Origin: Planctomyces sp.
Lineage (GTDB): Bacteria; Planctomycetota; Planctomycetia; Planctomycetales; Planctomycetaceae
Assembly: GCA_019636235.1 (NCBI GenBank)
Contig: JAHBXW010000007.1
Coordinates: forward strand, 124,001-188,000
Length of the DNA: 64,000 nucleotides
Reading direction: 5' to 3'
Notes under the pieces: generated by a model
What the model was told of the DNA's origin: nothing
The model's database searches: none
The model's input: only the letters and a program-made list of their open reading frames with translations
Made by a program: the position numbers and the translations under genes
Shown here: positions 28,300 to 37,246 of the stretch, one piece after another
How positions within the stretch are numbered: the first letter of the stretch is position 1
Layout: the number at the start of each line of letters is the position of its first letter

Positions 28300-30669
28300 T
28301 CAGGCGCCGGCCAGCAGCGACTCGCGCATCTCGTCCCACTGCTCCTGGGTGATGATCACCTCGCGGAACTTCGAGCCGTTGTACGGCCCCACGATGCCGT
28401 CCTCGGCCATGTGATCGACCATCCGCGCGGCGCGGCCGTAGCCGACCTTCATCGCCCGCTGCAACAGCGAGCAACTGCCGCGGCCCTCGCGGATCACGAT
28501 CTCGACGGCCTCGTCGTACAGGTCGTCCCGTTCGCGCGGTCCGTCCCCGCCGCTGGCGGCGGCCGTGGCCGCGTTCGCCGCCTGCTGGATTTCCGCGCTG
28601 TAGTCTGGCTCGTACACGGAGAAGAAGTCGATCACCGAGTTGACTTCATCATCGCTGACGTACGTCCCCTGGCCGCGATTCAGGCTGCTCGTGCCAGGCG
28701 CCAGATACAGCATGTCGCCATGCCCCAGCAGCCGCTCGGCGCCGCATTCGTCCAGCACGACGCGGCTGTCCGTGCGGCTGGCCACCTGGAATGAAATTCG
28801 CGCCGGCAGGTTGGACTTGATCAGGCCGGTGATGACGTCGACGGTGGGCTTCTGCGTGGCCAGCACCAGATGGATGCCGACCGCGCGGGACTTCTGCGCC
28901 AGCCGGATGATGGCCGTCTCCACTTCCTTGCCGCTGGTCATCATCATGTCGGCCATTTCGTCGGCGATGATCACGATGTACGGCATGTGCTCGGGCACGG
29001 CCGACGCCTCCGGATCGTCCGGCGACAGGCCCATCCGGCTCAGCACCTTTTCCCGACCGAGCTTGTTGTAGCTGTCCAGGTGGCGCACGCCGACCCGCGC
29101 CAGCAGGTCGTAGCGCTCCTCCATCTTGTCCACGGCCCAGGCCAGCACGGCCTCCGCCTTCTTCATGTCCGTGATGACCGGGTGCATGAGGTGCGGAATC
29201 CGCGTGTACGGACTCAGCTCGACCATCTTCGGATCGATCATCAGCAGCCGCACGTCGTCCGGCGTGCGCGACAGGAGCATCGACAGAATCAGCGTATTGA
29301 GGCACACGCTTTTCCCGGTGCCGGTGCGTCCCGCGATCAGCAGGTGCGGCATCTTCGTCAGATCGACGACCATCGGCCGGCCGCTGACGTCCTTGCCCAG
29401 GTAGATCGGGATGCGGAACTTGTCCTGCCCCGAGCCGGCCGCCTCCATGAGTTCGCGCAGGCGGACCATCACCCGCTGGTCGTTCGGGACCTCGACGCCC
29501 ACGGTGTTCTTACCGGGGATCGGCGACACGACGCGCACCGACGGAACCCGCAGCGCAATCGCGAGATCGTCCGCCAGACTCTGCACCTTCGCGACCCGGA
29601 GGCCCGGCTCGAGTTCGAGTTCAAACTGCGTGACGACCGGGCCGGTGTCCGCTTCCGTGACTTTGACGTTCAGACCGAACTGCTGGAACGTGCGTTCGAG
29701 AACCTCCCGCGTCTGCTGGGCCTTTTCGGCCAGCTGCTCGAACGGGAACGCTTCTCCCGGCTCGAGGATGTCGAGGGACGGCAGCTGATAGTCGCTGCGT
29801 CGGACGCCCCCGCCGCCGAGTTCCGTCGCGAACTCCGCCTGGCGCGAGGACTTCGAGATTCCCTCGGGCGCGTTCACCTTGAATCCCGGGTTCGCCGGGG
29901 CGGATGAACCCGTGGGCCGCGCGCCGGTCACCGCAGCGACCAGACTGGACGCCAGCGAGGGGCGGGCCGCGGAAGGCAGGGCCTCGTGGACTTCATCGTC
30001 ATCGGCCGCTGTGGGGGAAACGGCGACCGCGGGCCGGGCGGCGACACGTTCCGCCGGCTGGGGCGTCGGTTCGCTCGCAACCGCCGTAGCGGACCGCGCC
30101 CGGCCAAACCCCAACAGCCAGCCCAGGAGCAACAGCGGACCGAACAGCGCGTAATACGCCAGCCGCGCCAGCAGCATATCCGTCACCAGGAGCAGCCCCG
30201 CGACGAACACCGTCCCCAACAGAATTGCCGCCCCACCCTGCGACAGCCGCTCGGTCAGAAGCAGCCGTCCGTATGCCCCCAGGAATCCGCCGCTGCCGTA
30301 CACTGGTCCCTCGCCCAACTCGGGGACCGTCAACTGCAGCGCGCCGCACAGCGCCGCCAGCATCAGCAGCCCCCCCAGGCCGCGGACCAGCGGATCCGGA
30401 ACGGGCTTCCGCGCGAACAGCCGCACATCGAACAACGCCATCCCAGCCAGCAGAAACCACGACCCGTGACCGAACAGCGTCTGCAGGCCGTGCGCCAGCC
30501 GTGCTCCGGTGGGGCCGCACAGATTGCTCAGCACCTGCGGCGGCGGATAGCTCAGCGCGCCGGGCGGATCGGCCGGGCTGTAACTGACGAGGGACAGCGC
30601 GACGAACACGGTCGCGGCCAACAGCCCGAGCGCGAGCAGGTCGTTCCTGAGTCGTTGAACGTCGGGCAT
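28300..30669 (-). CDS. ftsK: DNA translocase FtsK/SpoIIIE
   Basis: This 789-residue protein has four hydrophobic helices in the first 190 residues, an Ala/Pro/Thr-rich linker, and an FtsK motor. The motor shows Walker A AGRTGTGKSVCLN, Walker B VRLLMIDPKMVELSPY and VIIADEMADMMM, and AERLLGHGDMLYLAPGTSS. The C-terminal winged helix (YDEAVEIVIREGRGSCSLLQ, RAARMVDHMAEDGIVGP) is the gamma domain that reads polarity sequences on DNA. FtsK pumps DNA during chromosome segregation; planctomycetes use it although many lack FtsZ. The ATG at 30669 has GGAG upstream; the frame extends 38 codons further 5'. Confidence 0.93.
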   Translation of the reverse strand: MPDVQRLRNDLLALGLLAATVFVALSLVSYSPADPPGALSYPPPQVLSNLCGPTGARLAHGLQTLFGHGSWFLLAGMALFDVRLFARKPVPDPLVRGLGGLLMLAALCGALQLTVPELGEGPVYGSGGFLGAYGRLLLTERLSQGGAAILLGTVFVAGLLLVTDMLLARLAYYALFGPLLLLGWLLGFGRARSATAVASEPTPQPAERVAARPAVAVSPTAADDDEVHEALPSAARPSLASSLVAAVTGARPTGSSAPANPGFKVNAPEGISKSSRQAEFATELGGGGVRRSDYQLPSLDILEPGEAFPFEQLAEKAQQTREVLERTFQQFGLNVKVTEADTGPVVTQFELELEPGLRVAKVQSLADDLAIALRVPSVRVVSPIPGKNTVGVEVPNDQRVMVRLRELMEAAGSGQDKFRIPIYLGKDVSGRPMVVDLTKMPHLLIAGRTGTGKSVCLNTLILSMLLSRTPDDVRLLMIDPKMVELSPYTRIPHLMHPVITDMKKAEAVLAWAVDKMEERYDLLARVGVRHLDSYNKLGREKVLSRMGLSPDDPEASAVPEHMPYIVIIADEMADMMMTSGKEVETAIIRLAQKSRAVGIHLVLATQKPTVDVITGLIKSNLPARISFQVASRTDSRVVLDECGAERLLGHGDMLYLAPGTSSLNRGQGTYVSDDEVNSVIDFFSVYEPDYSAEIQQAANAATAAASGGDGPRERDDLYDEAVEIVIREGRGSCSLLQRAMKVGYGRAARMVDHMAEDGIVGPYNGSKFREVIITQEQWDEMRESLLAGA

Positions 30670-30956
30670 CTCGGTGCGCTCCGTTCGCTGATGGTCCCTG
30701 GTCCCCCGGCGACTCGGGGGGAGTGGAGGCCGGCCGACCTGCGGCGCCGTCCGCGCAGGGTGGTCCTCCATGAAACCTAGCACGCTTCCGGAACCCTGCC
30801 GGCGCCGGCCCTGCCGGGACGTTGCTTTTCGGCAACGCGGTGCGGCACGCTACCATGCACGACGGTTGTACCGGTCGCGCGGAACCGGCGACGGCTGCGG
30901 GCCGTCGGGGACAGAACGGCGACCGGGACTCCGCCTTGAACCGGGGGGCTGCGCAG

Positions 30957-31835
30957 ATGACTGACGAGGCCGACCGTTACTACAGCGGGTCGGGCGCTGT
31001 CCCGCTCCGGGGAACGATCATTGTGCTCCTGGGGGGAGCGCTCGCGATCGCGGGACTGTCGCTGCTGTATTCCATTGCGGAGTTCTACGTTTCGCATCAG
31101 AAGTTGAAGGTGCTCATCGCGCTCTGCTACGCGATGCTGGTCGGCGGCGCGGTGAAGTTGTTGTCGCGGTTCGGCGCGGTGCGGAGCCGTTTGTTCTCGG
31201 GCCTGCTGGGACTGGCGCTGGGCCTGTTCGCGGTGTACTCGGCCTGGATGTGGTTTCTGGTGATCCTCAGCGGCTGGAACATGCAGGTCGCGGGGCTGAG
31301 TCCGACCGTGATGTGGGAGGCGATCCAGGCGCTGGCGGGGGCTGGAATCTGGCGGAACCGCAACGGGATCGCCGTGGGCGCGACGGAACTGGCGGTGTGG
31401 TGGTCGCTGGAGGCGCTGGCCGTCATCGCCGCGGCGACGTACATGGCGACGACCAACCGCGAGCCGTACTGCGAGGCGTGCGGTCGCTGGACGGAGGCCT
31501 CCCCGATCGCGGCGCTGCCCCCCGCGCCGATCGAAGCGCTCAAGGCCGAGCTCGAGGACGAACGCTACGAGTCCTTGTATCGTCTGGGCCGACAGCCGCT
31601 GACGCCCGGCGCCGGGCTGACCGCGCAGGTCTGGACCTGCCGCGATTGCAAAGAGTCGAACTTTCTGACGATGTCCGACGTCAGCGTGAAGGTCAAAGGC
31701 AGCGAGGAGAAGGTGACCTCCACGGCATTCGTCCAGCACCTGCTGGTCCCCGAGGAGGTCGCTCGCTGGGTCCGCGAGCGGGATCAGCACGCCGTCGCTC
31801 CGGCCGTCGACGATCCGCCCATCGCGCAGGGCTGA
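30957..31835 (+). CDS. Four-helix membrane protein with zinc-ribbon-like motif
   Basis: This 292-residue protein has four hydrophobic helices (about 20-40, 54-74, 82-104, 140-158) and a cytosolic C-terminal part with two Cys pairs, YCEAC and WTCRDC, spaced about 60 residues apart, as in a zinc ribbon. The last 20 residues are disordered. ATG 30957 follows GGGGGG; upstream codons look non-coding. I recognise no named family. It is divergent from ftsK. Confidence 0.7.
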   Translation: MTDEADRYYSGSGAVPLRGTIIVLLGGALAIAGLSLLYSIAEFYVSHQKLKVLIALCYAMLVGGAVKLLSRFGAVRSRLFSGLLGLALGLFAVYSAWMWFLVILSGWNMQVAGLSPTVMWEAIQALAGAGIWRNRNGIAVGATELAVWWSLEALAVIAAATYMATTNREPYCEACGRWTEASPIAALPPAPIEALKAELEDERYESLYRLGRQPLTPGAGLTAQVWTCRDCKESNFLTMSDVSVKVKGSEEKVTSTAFVQHLLVPEEVARWVRERDQHAVAPAVDDPPIAQG

Positions 31836-32250
31836 GTGGACGTCCGACCGGGCTGCGGAGTCGATGACAGGGGACGAGTCGACGACGCACGCGTGGAATC
31901 CGCGGGCCTCCGTCCCGGCCTGGAGAGTCGGGGCGTCGGGGCGCACGGCAGCGGATTCTGCCGGATTTCGCGAACTTCGTATTGTCCCAGTTTCCCGGGG
32001 GTGCATATAGTCCCGCGCGAATGGCCAAGGACGGCATTGCGTCCCGGCGGAGTCGGGGCCTCGTTCCGGGCCATAGATGTTCGGTCGGGAAACCGGCCGC
32101 TCAGGGAAGAGGGGGGCGGGTCGCGCCGGGATTCGGCGCGGACAGGCTCTGCGACGTCCGCTCACGGGACGGCGGGGCGCTCTTCTTTCCGGAGCGTCGG
32201 CTTCGGACCGGCCGTGCGCGAGGCCGCTTCTGACCCAGGAGGGAATCGAA
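31836..32250 (+). other. Intergenic region and long leader of the PstS-like gene
   Basis: No gene is supported. A good promoter at 31982-32011 implies a leader of roughly 230 nt before the PstS-like ATG. The leader is GC-rich with several short hairpins but no riboswitch class I recognise, and no PhoB box is apparent. Confidence 0.45.
31982..32011 (+). promoter_or_regulatory. Sigma70-like promoter of the PstS-like gene
   Basis: TTGTCC at 31982-31987 and TATAGT at 32006-32011 are separated by 18 bp; four and five of six bases match the consensus. The surroundings are locally AT-richer than the flanks. Confidence 0.6.
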
Positions 32251-33243
32251 ATGAAGACTTTGGCTGCATGGATGGGCACGGCGGCGGTCGTGCTGAGCGC
32301 TTTGACGACGGGCGCCGCGCAGGCGGAGGCCCCGCTGGTCGTGGATGCCGGCCTGCCTGCGTATCGCCCGGCTGACAGCCTGAAGGGCGAAATCACGATC
32401 TGCGGCTCGGATGCGATGACCCAGGTCGCCGCCGCCTGGAGCGAGCAGTTCCGCCGCTTCCATCCCGATGTGAAGATCACGCTGACCCCGGCCAGCTCCT
32501 CCCGCGCGATCATGAATGTCCGCGACCGCAAGGCTGACTTCGGCCTCCTCAGCCGCGAAGTCCTGCCCGAGGAAGTCGCCGAGTTCGAATCCGCCACCGG
32601 CCACAAGCCGGCCATCATGATCTCCAGCATGGAGCGGATCGCCGTTCTGGTGCATGCCGACAACCCCGTCGAGGGGCTGACGATCGCCGAACTGGACGCG
32701 ATGTTCTCCGCCGACCGGCTCCGCGGCGGCGCCGTCAGCGCGTGGTCCGACCTGGGCGTCAAGACGCCGCTGGGCGCGCAGACGCCCCGGGTGCTCGTCC
32801 GCGACGAAACGACGGGCGCTCCCGCCACCTTCCGGTCGGTCATCCTGCAAGGCGCCGATTTCCGGCAGGACGTCAATCGGCAGGAGTCCTACATCAACCT
32901 CGTGCGGGGTGTCGCCGCCGATCAGTCGGCCATCGGCTTTGCCGGCACGATGTACCTGCTGCGGGGCATCAGGGCCGTGCCGATCGCCATCGAAAAGGGC
33001 CAGCCTTTCGTGGCGGTCGACTCCGCAGAGGCCGACGCGGGCGCATATCCGCTCGTGCGTCCGCAGCACATGGTCTACAACCTCGACCCCGCCAACCCGC
33101 CGTCCGAGGTCCAGAAGGAATTCCTGCGCTACATCTTCAGCCAGCTTGGCCAGGAGGACGTCGTGAAGTCGGGCTTCGATCCGGTTCCCGCCGCTCCGGC
33201 GAAGATCGCCCTCGAGCAGGTGGGCCTGAGCTCGTTCAACTGA
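32251..33243 (+). CDS. PstS-like phosphate-binding protein
   Basis: This 330-residue periplasmic binding protein has a signal peptide (to about residue 25, GAAQAEA). Its core resembles PstS: ITICGSDAMTQVAAAWSEQF, SSSRAIMNVRDRKADFGLLS, then GLTIAELDAMFS and VLVRDETTGAPATF. Such proteins bind inorganic phosphate for an ABC importer. No pstC, pstA or pstB is adjacent, so it either serves a distant transporter or has another ligand. AGGAGGGA upstream of ATG 32251 is a strong ribosome binding site. Promoter and terminator make it a single-gene unit. Confidence 0.83.
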   Translation: MKTLAAWMGTAAVVLSALTTGAAQAEAPLVVDAGLPAYRPADSLKGEITICGSDAMTQVAAAWSEQFRRFHPDVKITLTPASSSRAIMNVRDRKADFGLLSREVLPEEVAEFESATGHKPAIMISSMERIAVLVHADNPVEGLTIAELDAMFSADRLRGGAVSAWSDLGVKTPLGAQTPRVLVRDETTGAPATFRSVILQGADFRQDVNRQESYINLVRGVAADQSAIGFAGTMYLLRGIRAVPIAIEKGQPFVAVDSAEADAGAYPLVRPQHMVYNLDPANPPSEVQKEFLRYIFSQLGQEDVVKSGFDPVPAAPAKIALEQVGLSSFN

Positions 33244-33270
33244 CGTCTCACTGTTTCACCCCGTGCAACC

Positions 33271-33304
33271 GCCGGCGGTCGTCTCGCGACTCCCCCGGCC
33301 TTTT
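33271..33304 (+). terminator. Intrinsic terminator of the PstS-like gene
   Basis: GCCGG (33271-33275) pairs with CCGGC with an inner GTCG/CGAC stem, followed by CTTTTC, 28 bp after the stop. Confidence 0.6.
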
Positions 33305-33344
33305 CAATGAACCTTCTCCTCTACACCCAACAGGGAGTCGTCCC

Positions 33345-34640
33345 ATGAGAGTGACAGCACGATGGAGCGTGCTGGCGGCGGTTGCCATCAGCTCCGCGCT
33401 CGCCGGAACCGCGCACGCGATCGATCCGCAACGGACCGGCGGCTACCAGGACCCCTACACGCTGCCCGCGTTCGGCCAGCCGGGTTCGACCGTCCCCGCC
33501 GGACGCGACCGCACCCTGCCCGTCGGCACGCAGCCCGGCGGCAGCACGGTCCCCGTCCAGCAGATCCTCGTCCCCAATCCGTCGGCCGTCGGCAGTCTGA
33601 ACCCTGTCGGCAGCAGCGTGCGGGTTGTCCCGGTCAGCGCCACCTCCGGCACGCAGCCGCTGCTCGCCCCGCGGCAGCCCCGCTGGCGGCTGGGCGTGTA
33701 CTCCAAGGACACCGAAACCGGCGTGCGGATCGTCCAGGTCGTCAATGGCTCGGCGGCCGCCCGCGCCGGTCTCGAGGCGAATGATCTGATCGTCGCCGTC
33801 CACGGCTACCAGGTCGGCTTCGTCAATGGCGAACTGTTCGACTGCGCCACCGAGTTCGAACGCTGGGCCACCCAGGACGGCTGGGTCCGCATGCTCGTCC
33901 AGAACAACCGCAATGGCCAGCTGATGACGCTGCCCGTCCAGCTCGAATCGCGGCTGGCGAAGATCTCCGGCTACATCTCCCTGAACGATCGCGGTTCGCT
34001 GCCCAGCGACGCCTACGCCGTGATCGAGTTGCAGGAGATCATGCGGCCCAACGCGCCCCCCATCACGCTCGCCCGGCAGACCGTCGAGCGGCCGCGCTCC
34101 AACCCGATCCAGTTCGAGATCGAGTTCGACCCGCAGCAGATCGACACCCGTCGCAGCTACATCCTGACCGGGCAGGTCCGCACGCAGCGGGAAACGCTGT
34201 ACGCGCCCCGCACGGCCGTGCAGGTGCTGGCGCCCGGCCAGCCCTCGACGATCAACATCGCCTTCGAGCGCGTCGCGGCCACGCCGCTGGGCCCCCGCGG
34301 ACCCTACGGCCAGGACATCCAGCTCGATCAAATCGCGCAGCTGTTCCAGCAGTACCTCAACCGCGATCTCAACCGGCAGGAACTCGTCACCTGGCAGTCG
34401 AACTTGAACCGCGGCGTCAGCCTGACCGACGTTCAGACCGAAATCTTCGGCAACAACCAGTTCTTCAATCAGTGCGATCAGAACGAACGCGTGTACATCG
34501 AACGGCTGCACGAGCTGATGCTCGGCCGCAAGCCGTACCCCGATGAAATGCAGTACTGGATGAGCCGCTACACCGATCGCAACGGCATCCGTCGCGACAT
34601 CGCCCGCGAGTTCCTGGACGCCATCGCGAGCCACAACTGA
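33345..34640 (+). CDS. Secreted PDZ/YbaY-like protein with DUF4214-like tail
   Basis: This 431-residue protein has a signal peptide ending GTAHA. A proline/glycine-rich linker leads to a PDZ domain (about 113-200; WRLGVYSKDTETGVRIVQV, AAARAGLEANDLIVAVHGY). A YbaY-like beta domain follows (about 205-305; GYISLNDRGSLPSDAYAVIE). The C-terminal helices (LFQQYLNRDLNRQELVTWQS, LHELMLGRKPYPDEMQYWMS) resemble the DUF4214 repeat. PDZ domains bind peptide C-termini, so an envelope scaffold or chaperone is plausible. AGGGAG precedes ATG 33345. Confidence 0.78.
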   Translation: MRVTARWSVLAAVAISSALAGTAHAIDPQRTGGYQDPYTLPAFGQPGSTVPAGRDRTLPVGTQPGGSTVPVQQILVPNPSAVGSLNPVGSSVRVVPVSATSGTQPLLAPRQPRWRLGVYSKDTETGVRIVQVVNGSAAARAGLEANDLIVAVHGYQVGFVNGELFDCATEFERWATQDGWVRMLVQNNRNGQLMTLPVQLESRLAKISGYISLNDRGSLPSDAYAVIELQEIMRPNAPPITLARQTVERPRSNPIQFEIEFDPQQIDTRRSYILTGQVRTQRETLYAPRTAVQVLAPGQPSTINIAFERVAATPLGPRGPYGQDIQLDQIAQLFQQYLNRDLNRQELVTWQSNLNRGVSLTDVQTEIFGNNQFFNQCDQNERVYIERLHELMLGRKPYPDEMQYWMSRYTDRNGIRRDIAREFLDAIASHN

Positions 34641-34690
34641 CCCCTGGCCCGTCCTCCGCGGCTGCGCGGGGATGGAGACTCGCATTGCCA

Positions 34691-34734
34691 ACAACGGCCT
34701 GTGGGGCGACGCCCCGCGGGCCGTTGTCCGTTTC
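34691..34734. terminator. Strong hairpin between convergent genes
   Basis: ACAACGGCC (34691-34699) pairs perfectly with GGCCGTTGT (34719-34727), enclosing a GGGGC/GCCCC stem. Only a weak T tract (CCGTTTC) follows, so it may act in both directions between the converging PDZ and minus-strand genes. Confidence 0.55.
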
Positions 34735-34739
34735 GGCCC

Positions 34740-35099
34740 TCAGCCTTTCAGCGGCGGACCGTCGACCGGCGGGACGTACCGACCACAACCATGTTCTTCA
34801 AGATGCCGCTGCAGCATCGCCCGCCGCTCCTCGGACGAGCAGCCCCGCAGGATGCCCAGCAGCATCGACCCGAACACGACGCTCGCCACCCGCACGACCC
34901 GCGCCGGCAGCCGGAACTCTCCCAGGTCCGCGAAGATCTCTTCCGCGCTGCAGATCTCTCCGAACTTGTGATTCGCGTACCACAGCTCCAGCCCGTCGAA
35001 TTCCCGGCTCCATTCGTAATCAAACGGACCGTACTCGCGCCGCCGGTGCAACACCCAGAAGCGCGTGCCGTCGAATCGGATTCCGTGGGCCGCTGCCAT
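34740..35099 (-). CDS. Conserved-looking hypothetical protein
   Basis: This 119-residue protein starts at ATG 35099 (residues MAAAHGIRFDGTRFWVLHRR). It is rich in aromatic and charged residues (YGPFDYEWSREFDGLELWYANHKFGEICSAEEIFADLG) and has no signal peptide or membrane helix. The coding character is good but I cannot name a family. An ATG 21 codons upstream is possible but less likely. It ends convergently with the PDZ protein. Confidence 0.6.
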   Translation of the reverse strand: MAAAHGIRFDGTRFWVLHRRREYGPFDYEWSREFDGLELWYANHKFGEICSAEEIFADLGEFRLPARVVRVASVVFGSMLLGILRGCSSEERRAMLQRHLEEHGCGRYVPPVDGPPLKG

Positions 35100-35227
35100 T
35101 CCCGTTCGTCCCTGTTGAGCGGCTGCGATTGATCGGACGCCGGACGGCGCTGGCGTCGGCAATCGATTTTACGGACCCGCGGGGGACGCGCGGAAGATCA
35201 GCCGCCGGATCGCGGCGGCTGCGGCCG

Positions 35228-36898
35228 TCATTCCGCCGCTGCGTCGGCCGGATCGATCAGGTCCTCGGGACGCGTCAGGACCAGGTAGTGCCCGTGATCG
35301 GCCGTCACAATCAGCAGCGACTCCTGCCAGTTGCTGTGGGCGTCGACCCAGTCGGTGATGACCTTCACCGCCGCGTCGCCGCTGTGCACCGCGCCGATCG
35401 AATCGTCGATGTTGTTGTTGTGGTTCGCCCAGTCCACGTCGCCCGGCTCCATCATCAGCCAGAAACCGCGGGGGTTCCGCGACAACACGGAAATCGCCGC
35501 GGACGTCATCTCGGACAGCGTCGGGTTTTCATGCAGGTCCGCCTCGGTGTACTTCTCCGCCTCGCTCTTGCCGTCGACCGGCCGATAATCGCCGTTCGCC
35601 GTCGCGTACGGCAGATGCCCGCTGGCAGTCCCGAAAAAGCCCAGCAACCGCTGCCGCGAGGCGATGGCCTGTTGCGCGGCCTCCGACAGCGCTTCGGCGC
35701 CGGAACGGCCCGCCTGCCGCGTCGTGACGACGTACCGCCCGCCATGTGCGACATCGACCGTCAGCCGGTCCGCGTCCGTCAGATAAATGTTCCCCGGGAC
35801 GAAATTGTCGCCCTGGTTCTTGGTTGTCTCGGCCGTGACGCCGTAGCCGCAGCCGATCAGGACGTCCAGTCCCGGCAGCGGCTGGAAGGGATGCGCGATC
35901 GACGGCAGCCCGATGAGGTCGCGGGTCAGGTCCTGGTAATCGTCCCGTTCGACGTTGTGCGCATACGCCGCCGCCGGCGTGGCATGGCTGATCGGCACGC
36001 TCGTCACCGCGCCGACGGAGCAGCCCGCTTCCTGAGCCTCGTGGGCGATCGTCCGCACCTGCCGGGCCAGCTCATCGACGTTGACGGCGTTGTTGTAGGT
36101 CTTGATGCCCGCGGTCATGCTCGACGCCGAACTCGACGAATCGGTGTAGGCGTGCCGCAGCGGCGACTCTTCGGGCCGGGAGATCAGGTACAGCGGTTCG
36201 AGGCCCGGAGTCCAGGGGTTCGGCCCGCCGCGCAGGGCGCTGTACCCGCCGCGGAGCTTGCCGTTCGGGTTTGTGACCGTCTGCAGATTGACGTCGACGT
36301 CCGTGCCCTCGTTATGCGGGCTGGTGACCATGAATCCGAACTGCGTCGAGCCGCCGGCGGTGTAGTCCTGGAAATGCAGTCCCTGGCCCCGGCCCGAGTC
36401 GTACGCGACGGAGCGCGTCCGGGCGATCGCCGCGGCCCGGGTCGTCTGCCAGTCCATGCCGTCGAACACGACCAGAAAGATGTGCTTGCGGCCGGCTTCG
36501 AGGGCCGCCCGCTGGATGAGGTACAGGTCGGTCTGGTCGCAGTACTCGGCTGCGGGGTTCCATGTTTCTCCCGGCAATTGGCCGTAAATGTCGCGGATCT
36601 TCTCCGGATCGCGATAGCGGCTGTTCGCGCCGGTGCAGCTGGTCAGGTCGATGCCGTCCCCCGCTCCCAGCGTTCCGAACGTGTACACCGGAATCAGGCG
36701 GTTCGAGTGCGAGCTCCACATCCGGTAGTTGTCCGGATCGGCGCCCCAATGCGCCGAAGGGGATCGGTTGTCCCGGGTCGCCGCCGCCTGCAGCTGCGCG
36801 ATGTGGTCCAGCTCCGCGTCCGGCTCATCGCCGCGGGCCGCGACGAAGGTCAGGGACAGGCAGACGGTCAACAGTCCGGGCAGCCTTGCTTGCGTCAT
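35228..36898 (-). CDS. Alkaline phosphatase (PhoA family)
   Basis: This 556-residue exported enzyme has a signal peptide (1-23). Family motifs are visible: FLVVFDGMDWQTT for the first metal site, TDSSSSASSMTAG with the serine nucleophile, MMEPGDVDWANHNNN and VTADHGHY for the remaining zinc ligands. It should release inorganic phosphate from phosphomonoesters outside the cytoplasm. With the PstS-like gene 2 kb away this suggests a phosphate-scavenging neighbourhood, although strands and promoters differ. The family length is normal to slightly long. Confidence 0.88.
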   Translation of the reverse strand: MTQARLPGLLTVCLSLTFVAARGDEPDAELDHIAQLQAAATRDNRSPSAHWGADPDNYRMWSSHSNRLIPVYTFGTLGAGDGIDLTSCTGANSRYRDPEKIRDIYGQLPGETWNPAAEYCDQTDLYLIQRAALEAGRKHIFLVVFDGMDWQTTRAAAIARTRSVAYDSGRGQGLHFQDYTAGGSTQFGFMVTSPHNEGTDVDVNLQTVTNPNGKLRGGYSALRGGPNPWTPGLEPLYLISRPEESPLRHAYTDSSSSASSMTAGIKTYNNAVNVDELARQVRTIAHEAQEAGCSVGAVTSVPISHATPAAAYAHNVERDDYQDLTRDLIGLPSIAHPFQPLPGLDVLIGCGYGVTAETTKNQGDNFVPGNIYLTDADRLTVDVAHGGRYVVTTRQAGRSGAEALSEAAQQAIASRQRLLGFFGTASGHLPYATANGDYRPVDGKSEAEKYTEADLHENPTLSEMTSAAISVLSRNPRGFWLMMEPGDVDWANHNNNIDDSIGAVHSGDAAVKVITDWVDAHSNWQESLLIVTADHGHYLVLTRPEDLIDPADAAAE

Positions 36899-37246
36899 GA
36901 TGTTCCAGCAGGGTTTCTGAGGAGTGGGGCGCGGCGGGGCGCGAGACCTCCGAATCGGTCCGGGGTTGAATCGCTCCCTCAGGTTAAGAAATGATGCAGC
37001 TGTTCAGAAGAATCAGCAGGAATTCCAAACCGCGAAAAATCCGCGGCGACGTCCTGCCGAATCTTGCGCGTCGAGATGAGGTCGATGGAACCTGAGAACG
37101 GCCCGCCGCGTCCCTTAAGCTGCGATCAGGGGGAGTGACGGGGGCGGGTCCAGGCGGGGAGCCGGGCGGCGGCGCGTGCGAACAGCCGGCGCCTGACGCC
37201 CGAAGACGGGACGGTCCGACGCGGACAGCAGGACAGCGAGGCCAAC
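36899..37246. other. Divergent intergenic region
   Basis: This region lies between the leftward phosphatase and the rightward beta-propeller-like gene. It contains an AT-richer patch around 36970-37040, where promoters are likely, but no hexamer pair I can support and no gene. Confidence 0.35.
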
